Shown in pieces: positions 25,474 through 33,267 of a stretch of 64,000 nucleotides of DNA. Below the pieces are notes generated by a model that was given only the letters and a program-made list of their open reading frames with translations, was not told where the DNA came from and ran no database searches. This stretch comes from Bacillus sp. 1NLA3E. Lineage in GTDB: Bacteria; Bacillota; Bacilli; Bacillales; Cytobacillaceae. The stretch is taken from positions 2,700,001 through 2,764,000 of the forward strand of contig NC_021171.1 of NCBI RefSeq assembly GCF_000242895.2, read 5' to 3'. Numbering within the stretch: the first letter of the stretch is position 1; each line of letters opens with the position of its first letter. The position numbers and the translations under genes are program-made.

Positions 25474-26484
25474 TCAAAGACCAAACTTTTGAATTCGTTT
25501 ATAAAACGTACTTCTGGGAACTCCGAGTAACTTTGCGGCAAGCGTGACATTGCCCTTGGTTTTTTGTATTGCCTCGACCATCATATCTTTTATGATGGTC
25601 TCCCTTGTATTCAAATTCTCGATTGATTTTTCTTCTATCCAATATGATGAAGGTAAGACAGCTGGTCCATTTAACCTCTTTTCTTCTTCCATCGCCTGGA
25701 ACACCTCTAAAAGATCTAATTCTTTTCCTTGGGAATAAATATATAAACGTTCTAAAAGGTTAAATAATTCTCTTATATTACCCGGCCAGTTATAGTTATA
25801 AAGCTTCAAGAAAAACGCTTGGGTTGTATGGGCCTTCCATTGCTTCTGTTTACAGAAATGATGGGCTAAAAATGGAATATCCTCTTTCCTATCTCTTAAT
25901 GGAGGTACATTGATGGGGTAGACATACAATCGGTAAAATAGATCTTCACGAAACCCACCTTGACAAATGAGCTGGCGCAAATCCTTATGAGTTGCAGCCA
26001 TGATTCGAATATCCAATGGTATTTCCTTTGTGGATCCAAGCGGCGTAACCTTTCGTTCTTGTATAACCCTTAGTAAAGCCACCTGCATTGCTGGAGTAAG
26101 TTCACTGACCTCATCTAGCAAAATCGTTCCATTATGCGCTTGTTCAAATTTCCCTTGATACCCGCTGCGCCTCGCCCCGGTAAAAGCTCCTTCTAAATAA
26201 CCAAAAAACTCACTTTCCATAATGTCTTTAGGGATTGCACCACAGTTAACTGCAATGAATGGTCCTTCTTTTCTTGGACTGCTTTCATGAATAGATCTTG
26301 CAATAACTTCTTTGCCTGTTCCCGTTTCCCCAAAAATTAACACAGTCGCATCTGTAGGTGCCACACGCTGAAGGTCTAATATGGTTTTTTGAAAGGCTGA
26401 ACTCGTTCCTTGCTCTCCTAAAAAGTGAAATTCAGTTTGTCTGACAAAACGTTCCAAAGTTTTTAATGAAAGTGATTGTTCCAA
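25474..26484 (-). CDS. Short sigma-54-dependent activator, AcoR-like without sensor domain
   Basis: 336 residues: AAA+ domain with Walker A GETGTGKE, GAFTGA loop, Walker B GTILLDEVSEL, arginine-finger region and a C-terminal Fis-type HTH (GNVTLAAKLLGVPRSTFYKRI). The position downstream of acoABCL equals acoR of B. subtilis, but AcoR has about 600 residues with GAF/PAS sensors; here only about 25 residues precede the AAA+ domain, as in PspF. The start is a TTG with AAAGGGAG 10 bp upstream. An in-frame TAG (26512-26514) in host sequence, before the left end of the neighbouring IS, shows the IS did not simply cut off the N-terminus. Either a truly short, constitutively competent activator or the remains of a full-length AcoR. 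Confidence 0.88.
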   Translation of the reverse strand: MEQSLSLKTLERFVRQTEFHFLGEQGTSSAFQKTILDLQRVAPTDATVLIFGETGTGKEVIARSIHESSPRKEGPFIAVNCGAIPKDIMESEFFGYLEGAFTGARRSGYQGKFEQAHNGTILLDEVSELTPAMQVALLRVIQERKVTPLGSTKEIPLDIRIMAATHKDLRQLICQGGFREDLFYRLYVYPINVPPLRDRKEDIPFLAHHFCKQKQWKAHTTQAFFLKLYNYNWPGNIRELFNLLERLYIYSQGKELDLLEVFQAMEEEKRLNGPAVLPSSYWIEEKSIENLNTRETIIKDMMVEAIQKTKGNVTLAAKLLGVPRSTFYKRIQKFGL

Positions 26485-26527
26485 TTTGGATCCATCTCCC
26501 TTTCCTAAAACCTAATACACCATTTAC

Positions 26528-27942
26528 AAAAACCGTTAATTCGGTTATTTTAACGGATTTCCGAAAGAAGTCTCCCATCCTCAAGGAATGTGAAGGACAT
26601 AGCCCAGTGAGTAGGCGGGAGATGAATTTCGGTCGGCGTAAGCCAAAATAATTGAAAAACGCAAACATATGTTCTATACTGTGATGTATAGGAAGTGAAT
26701 TGATATGACTAAGCAAAACAAAGCTTTCAAATTCCGTTTGCTACCAAACAAAAAGCAAGAAGAATTATTAGCTAAAACTTTTGGTTGTGTCCGTTTTGTC
26801 TACAACAAAATGTTAACAGAACGCAAAGAGACTTATGAAAAGTTCAAGGATGACAAAGAAAAACAAAAAGAACAAAAGTTTCCGACTCCTGCTAAATACA
26901 AAGATGAATTTCCATTCCTAAAAGAAGTAGATTCATTAGCTTTGGCAAACGCACAGATCAACTTGCAAAATGCTTATAAGAACTTCTTTGAAGGCAATGC
27001 TGAATATCCGAAGTTCAAAAATCGTAAGTCAAAACAGTCTTACACAACGAATCGAGTAAACGGAAATATTGGATTGCATGAGGGTCATATCAAATTACCT
27101 AAACTGAAATTAGTGAAAATCAAACAGCACAGAGAAATTCCTGACAATTACAAATTGAAATCATGTACCATTTCCAAAACAAAATCAGGGAAATACTACG
27201 TGTCTGTACTAACAGAATACGAAAAAGAAATAAAACCAAAAGCAATAGAATATGTTGTTGGGTTAGATTTTGCTATGTCTGAATTATTTGTTAGTAGTGA
27301 GAATGAGAAAGCCAATTATCCTCGTTATTATCGTGTAATGTCAGGGAAGTTAGCAAAAGCACAACGTATTTTGTCTAAACGAAAAAAAGGTTCTGCTCGT
27401 TGGAATAAGCAACGTATAGCAGTAGCTAAACTACATGAAAAAGTAGCGAACCAGCGTATGAATTTTCTTCACCATAAATCAAAAGAATTAGCATCTAATT
27501 TTGATGCCGTAGTGATAGAGGACTTGAACATGAAAGGTATGTCGAAGGCTCTTCACTTTGGAAAAAGCGTCCATGATAATGGATGGGGCATGTTCACTAC
27601 TTTTTTAGAATACAAACTAAAAGAGCAAGGAAAGCAATTAGTAAAAATTGATAGGTGGTTTCCTTCCACTAAAAAATGCTCATGTTGTGGATCAGAAAAG
27701 CCTATGACACTATCTGAACGCATCTATCGATGTTTTTGTGGATATGTGGCAGATCGTGACTACAATTCAGCAATCAATATCAAAAATGAAGGAATACGCT
27801 TATTAGCATTATCATAGAAACAAAAACTCTTGGAACAAGAGGGTTAGCTCGGTCATTTTTCGTTAGCTAGTAAAAGTAACGATAAGTCGAGAAGCTCGCA
27901 CTTCAATTAGACCGTAAGGTCAATAAGTGGAGAGTAGTTCAC
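26528..27942 (+). mobile_element. IS605-type element carrying only tnpB
   Basis: Left end: a subterminal hairpin CCGTTAA/TTAACGG (26533-26556) just after the flank ATTTAC. Right end: CTCGCACTTCAATTAGACCG, GGTCAATAAGTGGAGAG and GTAGTTCAC, the usual hairpin-bearing end of Bacillus IS605/IS1341-like elements. No tnpA (Y1 transposase) is present, so mobility would need one in trans. The boundaries are my estimate from these motifs. It sits between acoL and the activator gene, both on the opposite strand. Confidence 0.8.
26705..27817 (+). CDS. tnpB: TnpB, RNA-guided nuclease of IS605-type element
   Basis: 370 residues, a full-length TnpB. N-terminal OrfB part KAFKFRLLPNKKQEELL; the RuvC-like acids are Asp188 in VVGLDFAMS, Glu272 in VIEDLNMKGM and Asp352 in VADRDYNSAINI; the zinc finger uses Cys325/Cys328 and the CFCG motif at 343-346. 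All three catalytic residues are intact, so it should be an active omega-RNA-guided DNA nuclease, the ancestor type of Cas12. The ATG follows GGAAGTGAATTGAT. Its 3' end runs into the likely omega-RNA and right end of the element. Confidence 0.93.
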   Translation: MTKQNKAFKFRLLPNKKQEELLAKTFGCVRFVYNKMLTERKETYEKFKDDKEKQKEQKFPTPAKYKDEFPFLKEVDSLALANAQINLQNAYKNFFEGNAEYPKFKNRKSKQSYTTNRVNGNIGLHEGHIKLPKLKLVKIKQHREIPDNYKLKSCTISKTKSGKYYVSVLTEYEKEIKPKAIEYVVGLDFAMSELFVSSENEKANYPRYYRVMSGKLAKAQRILSKRKKGSARWNKQRIAVAKLHEKVANQRMNFLHHKSKELASNFDAVVIEDLNMKGMSKALHFGKSVHDNGWGMFTTFLEYKLKEQGKQLVKIDRWFPSTKKCSCCGSEKPMTLSERIYRCFCGYVADRDYNSAINIKNEGIRLLALS

Positions 27943-27960
27943 GATATCTATTTTATGTAT
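27818..27960 (+). ncRNA. Probable omega-RNA 3' scaffold and guide of TnpB
   Basis: From known TnpB systems, the guide RNA covers the tnpB 3' end and the right end, and its guide is the host DNA just past the element. Here the right end folds as CACTT...GACC-GTAA-GGTC...AAGTG (27899-27929) and ends GTAGTTCAC at 27942. The expected guide is therefore host sequence from 27943 (GATATCTATTTTATGTAT). The RNA start, probably inside tnpB, is not visible to me. Confidence 0.6.
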
Positions 27961-28033
27961 GATTTAAATTCCTAATTATCTATATTTTAAATCAATTTGC
28001 CCTAGGTTTCAATTAAAGCAAAAAAAAGTGAAA

Positions 28034-28072
28034 CCAAAACTAGAGACTTTATAATAAAGTCTCTAGTTTTGG
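28034..28072 (-). terminator. Terminator of the aco operon
   Basis: CCAAAACTAGAGACTTT and its exact complement around ATAAT form a 17-bp perfect stem, 30 bp after the acoL stop; on the minus strand a T run follows after a short gap (TTTCACTTTTTTTT). This isolates acoL from the IS element and the activator gene. Confidence 0.85.
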
Positions 28073-28104
28073 ATATAGTGTTGATTCATTCGGTTAACTC
28101 ATCT

Positions 28105-29487
28105 TCAACTTAATATATGGAGCGGATGACCGGTTACTTGTAAGAGAGCCTCATGGACAGCTTCGGATACACTTGGATGGGCAGTTGTGGTAAGTTCAAA
28201 AAAGTCGGCTGTTAATTCGGCGTCAAGCATTACTGTGCCTTGACTAATTAACTCTGTTGCATACGGTCCAACTATTGACATACCTACGATCTCATGAAAT
28301 TCATTTTCAATTATTACTTTAACTTTTCCATTAGTTTCATTTAGAATCTGCGCTTTGCTGTTAGCGCTGAATGGAAACTCACCAATACGAATATCCCCAT
28401 ATTCCTTCCTTGCTTGCGCTTCTGAAAAACCAACACTTGCAATTTCAGGACAGGTATAGACACAACGAGGGATTGCTCGATAATTCACCTTCACATCATG
28501 TCCACAGGCGTGCATTGCCGCAACAGTTCCTTCATGAAAGGCTACATGGGCAAGCTGAATGCTCCCAATCACATCCCCGCACGCATATATATGAGGAATA
28601 TTCGTTTGCATATGTTCATTTACGATAATCCCTTTATCAGAAAAATCTATACCAATATCCTCCAAGGACAATCCCCTTAAACGTGGCTTTCTTCCAATCG
28701 ACACTAGTACATTCTCTGGATAAAGAATATTTTCATTTCCCTTAAAATCAATAGTGGCTTTCATTTCCTTTTCATCTAATGATACTTTTGAAGCCGTATA
28801 AATTTTGACGCCATCCTTCTCCAATCCCTTCTGGAGGACTGCAACAATATCAGAATCCTCCCCAGGTAGAAGTTGATCCGCCATTTCCACAATTGTTACC
28901 TTTGTCCCAAGCCTGCTATAAATGCTGGCAAATTCACAGCCAATTACACCACCACCGACAATTAACAACGAAATTGGGATAGCAGGCAGGTTCATTACAT
29001 GTGAACTGTTAAGAAGCCATTTCCCATCAGAGAAGTGGGAAGGTAAGTCCATTGGGCTTGACCCAGTTGCAATAATGAACTGATCAGCAATTATTAACTC
29101 TAATTCCCCTCCCTTAACAACCCTAAGTAAATTTGGAGTTATGAAGGAAGCTTTTCCAACATGCAATTGGATTTTATTCTGTTTGATTAAAAAATTGACC
29201 CCTTCCACCAGAGTTCTTATGATGTTATTTTTATAATCCTGAGCTTTTTCCCAATTAATTTGGACCGAATTTGCTACCACTTCAATTCCAAAATGAGCAG
29301 CATTTTGAATTGATTTAAATGTCTCAGCCGTTTTTAATAATGCTTTTGTTGGAATGCACCCTTCATTCAAACATGTGCCTCCCAATTCCTTTTCTTCTAT
29401 TAATATAACGTTTTTTCCATTTTGAGCAGCTTTTATTGCTGCTACATAGCCTGCAGGCCCTCCTCCAATCACAGCAATTGTTTCCAT
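28105..29487 (-). CDS. acoL: Dihydrolipoyl dehydrogenase (E3) of the acetoin dehydrogenase complex
   Basis: 460 residues. FAD-binding VIGGGPAGYVAAIKA at the N-terminus; redox-active disulfide Cys39/Cys44 in GGTCLNEGCIPTK; NAD-binding VGGGVIGCEFASIY; FAD segment IYACGDVIGSIQLAHVA; C-terminal His-Glu pair in TAHPSVSEAVHEA. It re-oxidises the lipoyl groups of E2 and makes NADH. Last gene of acoABCL, 15 bp after acoC. The ATG follows GAGATGAGGGA. Confidence 0.95.
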   Translation of the reverse strand: METIAVIGGGPAGYVAAIKAAQNGKNVILIEEKELGGTCLNEGCIPTKALLKTAETFKSIQNAAHFGIEVVANSVQINWEKAQDYKNNIIRTLVEGVNFLIKQNKIQLHVGKASFITPNLLRVVKGGELELIIADQFIIATGSSPMDLPSHFSDGKWLLNSSHVMNLPAIPISLLIVGGGVIGCEFASIYSRLGTKVTIVEMADQLLPGEDSDIVAVLQKGLEKDGVKIYTASKVSLDEKEMKATIDFKGNENILYPENVLVSIGRKPRLRGLSLEDIGIDFSDKGIIVNEHMQTNIPHIYACGDVIGSIQLAHVAFHEGTVAAMHACGHDVKVNYRAIPRCVYTCPEIASVGFSEAQARKEYGDIRIGEFPFSANSKAQILNETNGKVKVIIENEFHEIVGMSIVGPYATELISQGTVMLDAELTADFFELTTTAHPSVSEAVHEALLQVTGHPLHILS

Positions 29488-29502
29488 TCCCTCATCTCCA
29501 AT

Positions 29503-30756
29503 CTATAAAAGAAGTGATAATGGTTTTTCTAAATATTCTTTCACAGAATGAAGGAAGGCAGCTGCAGGGGCTCCATCTAAAACCCGATGATCAAATGTAA
29601 GGCTAAGCGGTAAAAGACTACGTCGTTTGAGTTCCTCCCCCATATAAACAGGTTCATCCTGGACGGAACCGATACCAAGAATACCTGTTTCAGGCGTATT
29701 TAATATTGGAGTAAAGTAATTGACTCCAGATGTTCCAAGATTCGTGATTGAAAACGTTGAACCTTTCATTTCATCGCCTGTTAATTCACCTTTTCGAGCT
29801 CGTTGAGATAAGGATTTAATTGAATTTGACAACTTCCTGATTGAATAATTCTCTGCATTTCGTATTACCGGTACAACTAAACCTTTTTCCAGTGCAACAG
29901 CAATACCAAGATGTACCTGATCATGAACATGAATCTCATCGTTAATAAGGGCACAGTTCATTTGTTTATGTTGCATTAAGGCTAAAACTACTGCCCTGGC
30001 AATAAAATCAGTGATGGTTAATTTTTCAGTAAACAAATCCTGTGCTGATGGTGACAATTGCTGTTGGAGTGCTTTTAGTTCCGTTACGTCTGCCTTTGAA
30101 AAAAGTGTTAATTGAGCAGTATTTTGTAGGCTTTGATTTAGTCTTGTTGCAATCACCTTTCTCATTCCTGAAACAGGTTGAATTTGGTCCCCCTCTACTA
30201 ACTCCGGAAAAGGTGATACAGGTAAGCGTGGTTCCGGTACAGACATTTTTTCTGGCAATTGAACACTATGTTTATTTTCCCGATTTATCGCACTTTCTAC
30301 ATCTTCTTTAGTAATTCTTCCTTGTGGACCAGTACCAACTAGATTGCTAATGTTTATCCCAGCAGCTTGGGCTATTTTTCGGGCCACGGGTGAAATTTTT
30401 ACAGATGAATTCCTGTTCATGTTAACCATACTCACGGGAAGTGCTTCATTGGCTACTTCAGGTGGAGTATTTTCGGTCTTCAATTCTTGAGAGTTTACAA
30501 TATCTAGAACCTGTTCATTGTGCTTCCCAATCAAGCAAATTACTGTTCCTGGTGGCACCTCTTGATTTTCTTCTACAGCTATTTTCAGCAGCTCTCCATC
30601 ATTTGGTGCTTCCAGGTCCATTTCAATTTTTTCGGAATTAATACTTGCTATTACCTCTCCTTTTTTTATAGAATCACCCGTATGCTTATGCCATGCTGAA
30701 ACAACGCCTTCTTTCATAGCCATTCCTAATTTAGGCATAACGACTTCAGTAGCCAT
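29503..30756 (-). CDS. acoC: Dihydrolipoamide acetyltransferase (E2) of the acetoin dehydrogenase complex
   Basis: 417 residues with the E2 order: one lipoyl domain (1-75) with the lipoylated Lys43 in INSEKIEMD; a linker; the peripheral subunit-binding domain (about 115-155, VKISPVARKIAQAAGINISN); and the catalytic domain with FDHRVLDGAPAA, the HxxxDG active site. It transfers the acetyl group made from acetoin to CoA. Gene order acoA-acoB-acoC-acoL supports acetoin over pyruvate as substrate. Spacing to acoB is 28 bp. Confidence 0.93.
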   Translation of the reverse strand: MATEVVMPKLGMAMKEGVVSAWHKHTGDSIKKGEVIASINSEKIEMDLEAPNDGELLKIAVEENQEVPPGTVICLIGKHNEQVLDIVNSQELKTENTPPEVANEALPVSMVNMNRNSSVKISPVARKIAQAAGINISNLVGTGPQGRITKEDVESAINRENKHSVQLPEKMSVPEPRLPVSPFPELVEGDQIQPVSGMRKVIATRLNQSLQNTAQLTLFSKADVTELKALQQQLSPSAQDLFTEKLTITDFIARAVVLALMQHKQMNCALINDEIHVHDQVHLGIAVALEKGLVVPVIRNAENYSIRKLSNSIKSLSQRARKGELTGDEMKGSTFSITNLGTSGVNYFTPILNTPETGILGIGSVQDEPVYMGEELKRRSLLPLSLTFDHRVLDGAPAAAFLHSVKEYLEKPLSLLL

Positions 30757-30784
30757 TGTTGTACCTTCTTTCTATTAATAATCG

Positions 30785-31813
30785 TTATGATAGGACCGGT
30801 TCTCCGATAATTTCATATACCGCTCTCACAATTTGCTCTGCACTAGGTAAATATAAATCTTCCAAAACAGGTGAAAAAGGGACAGGTGTATGCGGAGCTG
30901 TTACTCTTTTAATTGGTGCATCTAAGAAATCAAAGCCTTTATCCGCAACCATTGCCGCAATATCTGTTGCAACATTACAACGAGGGTTTGCCTCATCCAC
31001 AATAATCAGTCTGTTTGTTTTCTCAACCGAAGCCAAAATAGTCTCTTCATCAAGAGGCGAAATACTGCGCGGGTCTACGATTTCAGCTTCAATCCCTTGT
31101 TTAGAAAGTCGTTCGGCTGCCTCCATAGCAGTATGGACCTGCTTTCCAATCGCAACAATCGTTAAATCCGCCCCAGTGCGCTTGATTTCAGCTTTCCCTA
31201 GCGGTATTGTGTAATATCCTTCCGGAACTTCCCCTGTCATGTTATACAAGGTCTTATCCTCAAAAAAGATGACCGGATCGTTATCCTCAATCGAAGCAAG
31301 CAGTAAACCCTTTACATCATAAGGAGTAGAAGGAACAACAACCTTCAATCCTGGAATGCTCGCAAACATGGCATATAGACTTTGAGAGTGCTGAGCTGCA
31401 GCGCGATTACCAGCTCCATGCATCGTCCTAATTGTAACTGGAACTTTTGCTTTCCCTCCGAACATATAGCGGAATTTTGCACCTTGGTTCATGATTTGAT
31501 CTAAACAGACGCCGACAAAGTCGTTAAACATCAGCTCGGGGACTGGACGTAAACCGGTTGTCGCAGCAGCCATAGCAGCTCCAATTAGCCCGGATTCAGT
31601 AATAGGTGTATCAAGGACACGATTTCTTCCAAATTCCTGGACAAGGCCTTTTGTAACACCCATTACCCCGCCCCATGCTTCACTATCCTTTAGGTGGGCG
31701 AGTGTCGCTCCGCCTGCCACATCTTCTCCCATTAAAATTACGTTTTCATCTCTTTGCATCGCAAGTTTTAACGCTTCATTTACTGCATCGGAAAAGCTTA
31801 ATTTTCTTTCCAT
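30785..31813 (-). CDS. acoB: Acetoin dehydrogenase E1 component, beta subunit
   Basis: 342 residues, a transketolase-like beta subunit: FSDAVNEALKLAMQRDENVI, VILMGEDVAGGATLAHL, DTPITESGLIGAAMAAATTG and the C-terminal domain with AEIVDPRSISPLDEETI. With acoA it forms the TPP-dependent heterotetramer that splits acetoin into acetaldehyde and a lipoyl-bound acetyl group. GGAGG lies before the ATG. Nineteen base pairs separate it from acoA. Confidence 0.94.
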   Translation of the reverse strand: MERKLSFSDAVNEALKLAMQRDENVILMGEDVAGGATLAHLKDSEAWGGVMGVTKGLVQEFGRNRVLDTPITESGLIGAAMAAATTGLRPVPELMFNDFVGVCLDQIMNQGAKFRYMFGGKAKVPVTIRTMHGAGNRAAAQHSQSLYAMFASIPGLKVVVPSTPYDVKGLLLASIEDNDPVIFFEDKTLYNMTGEVPEGYYTIPLGKAEIKRTGADLTIVAIGKQVHTAMEAAERLSKQGIEAEIVDPRSISPLDEETILASVEKTNRLIIVDEANPRCNVATDIAAMVADKGFDFLDAPIKRVTAPHTPVPFSPVLEDLYLPSAEQIVRAVYEIIGEPVLS

Positions 31814-31831
31814 ATCAATTTCCTCCTTGAA

Positions 31832-32827
31832 TTAATATGAGACGTAAACGTCGGTTAACAACTCACTTGCGTCAGGATAAGGGCTTTCTTCAGCAAATCT
31901 GATAGCTTTTTCTACCTCATCTCTAACAAGCGCTTCTAATGACATTAATTCCTCTTCTGCCATTAGCTGATTATCTAGGATATATTTTCTGAAATTCAAT
32001 ATTGCATCTCTTTCTTGAAGATTCTCTCTCTTTTCTTGTTCAGTTTTATATTTCTGAGCATCTCCTTCAAAATGACCATAGTTTCGGTAGGTGACACATT
32101 CAATTAATGTTGGTCCTTCACCACGTCTTGCTCTTTCGATCGCTTCTTTAGCAGCTTCGTAAACGGCAACAACATCTTTTCCGTCGACTCTTATACCTGG
32201 AATATTATATGCAATGGCACGATCCGCGATGGTTTTACAGCTAGAAGCATAGGTAAATGGCGTTGCTTCAGCATAACCGTTATTTTCGGCAACAAAAATA
32301 ACCGGAAGTTTCCAAATGGCGGCTAAATTGACCCCTTCATGAAAAGTTCCTTGATTGTTTGCACCATCGCCAAAAAAGCAAACACTCACATCTCCTGTAT
32401 TTTTATACTTCGAAGTTAGGGCAGCTCCGCAAGCAAGTGGAAAACCTCCCCCAACAATCCCGTTTGCTCCCAGCATCCCTTTGTGTAAATCGGCAATATG
32501 CATGGAGCCACCTTTACCTTTACAAAGACCAGTAATTTTCCCATAAATTTCAGCCATCATCCCATTTAAATCACAGCCTTTGGCAATACAGTGACCGTGT
32601 CCGCGGTGCGTGCTGGTAATTTTATCGGAATCATGTAGGTGGGCACAAAGTCCGACGGCTACTGCTTCTTCACCAGCATATAAGTGAACAAAGCCGGGAA
32701 GCTTTCCTTGTGCAAAAATTTCATGAACCCTGTCCTCAAAAGTACGAATTTCTAGCATTTTCCGGTACATCCATTCCGCTTTTCCCATTGTGATATTGGT
32801 TTTCATTTCTAATGCTGTTTTCACCAT
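31832..32827 (-). CDS. acoA: Acetoin dehydrogenase E1 component, alpha subunit
   Basis: 331 residues with the TPP-binding motif GDGANNQGTFHEGVNLAAIW (GDG...N) and the conserved HLYAGEEAVAVGLCAHL and STHRGHGHCIAKG segments of E1 alpha subunits. The short acetoin-type length and the aco gene order favour acetoin over pyruvate dehydrogenase. It is the first gene of the operon; AGGGGGA lies 5 bp before the ATG at 32827. A sigma-54-type promoter lies about 70 bp upstream. Confidence 0.94.
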   Translation of the reverse strand: MVKTALEMKTNITMGKAEWMYRKMLEIRTFEDRVHEIFAQGKLPGFVHLYAGEEAVAVGLCAHLHDSDKITSTHRGHGHCIAKGCDLNGMMAEIYGKITGLCKGKGGSMHIADLHKGMLGANGIVGGGFPLACGAALTSKYKNTGDVSVCFFGDGANNQGTFHEGVNLAAIWKLPVIFVAENNGYAEATPFTYASSCKTIADRAIAYNIPGIRVDGKDVVAVYEAAKEAIERARRGEGPTLIECVTYRNYGHFEGDAQKYKTEQEKRENLQERDAILNFRKYILDNQLMAEEELMSLEALVRDEVEKAIRFAEESPYPDASELLTDVYVSY

Positions 32828-32893
32828 TAAATCCCCCTAACGAATGAATTTTGATGAAAGAAAAAACCGTTCGAATCCTTCTACTTTACTACA

Positions 32894-32909
32894 TGCATAA
32901 ATCGTACCA
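32894..32909 (-). promoter_or_regulatory. Sigma-54 (-24/-12) promoter of acoABCL
   Basis: The minus strand reads TGGTACGATTTATGCA: the invariant GG and GC are correctly spaced and only two positions differ from TGGCAC-N5-TTGCA. The expected start is near 32883, a 56-nt leader. In B. subtilis the aco operon is SigL dependent and activated by AcoR, which agrees. Confidence 0.82.
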
Positions 32910-32945
32910 AGTTGAAAAGATTGATATATACTACTTTTCTGCTAA

Positions 32946-32989
32946 TAAAAAAAATAAAGGTGGACATTTGTCTCGGATTGTCCACCTTT
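32946..32989 (-). other. 11-bp perfect inverted repeat upstream of aco: terminator or enhancer site
   Basis: AAAGGTGGACA (32956-32966) and TGTCCACCTTT (32979-32989) are exact complements 12 bp apart. On the minus strand a T8 run follows, as in an intrinsic terminator. It also lies about 50-80 bp upstream of the sigma-54 promoter, where an activator site would be expected. Both roles are possible. Confidence 0.6.
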
Positions 32990-33014
32990 GTCCATTAATT
33001 CTCAATTTTTCAAT

Positions 33015-33201
33015 GGCTCTGTTAAACTAGAATGTTGATTTCCGTTCCAGGCGCTTCGCTTTCCGCGGGGCGGGCGGTGAGCCTCCTCGGCGCTAAAGCG
33101 CCTGCGGGGTCTCACCTGTCCCGCTGCTCCCGCAGGAGTCTTCGCGCCTTCCACTCCAATCAACATTGTGCAAAAAATCAATATTGAGCTTTAACACAGC
33201 C
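33015..33201 (+). repeat. GC-rich palindromic intergenic repeat, copy 3 (type I)
   Basis: One of the best-preserved copies. It begins GGCTCTGTTAAACTAGAATG and ends GAGCTTTAACACAGCC, inverted relative to each other; AATGTTGATT and AATCAACATT form a second inverted pair inside; the core tip is GGCGC-TAAA-GCGCC. It lies between the ppdK terminator and the aco upstream region. The 440-bp gap 32828-33267 is thus filled by the aco promoter, the 32946 hairpin, this repeat and the ppdK terminator. Confidence 0.93.
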
Positions 33202-33204
33202 TTT

Positions 33205-33258
33205 TTAATAATAAAATGAGGAGCTACACCTCTTTAGCTAAAGGGTAGCTCCTCATTT
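33205..33258 (-). terminator. Terminator of ppdK
   Basis: AAATGAGGAGCTAC and GTAGCTCCTCATTT form a 14-bp stem with an inner hairpin (CTTTAGCTAAAG) in the loop; on the minus strand TATTATTAAAAAG follows. It starts 10 bp after the ppdK stop. Confidence 0.85.
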
Positions 33259-33267
33259 GTTTGATGT

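Noticed and set aside
26432-26716. 94-codon minus-strand frame over the left end of the TnpB element
   Set aside because: It crosses from host DNA into the element and out of frame of the activator; no ribosome binding site or domain.
26705-27817. TnpB as a nuclease-dead transcription factor (TldR-like)
   Set aside because: Asp188, Glu272 and Asp352 are all present in normal motifs, so an active nuclease is expected.
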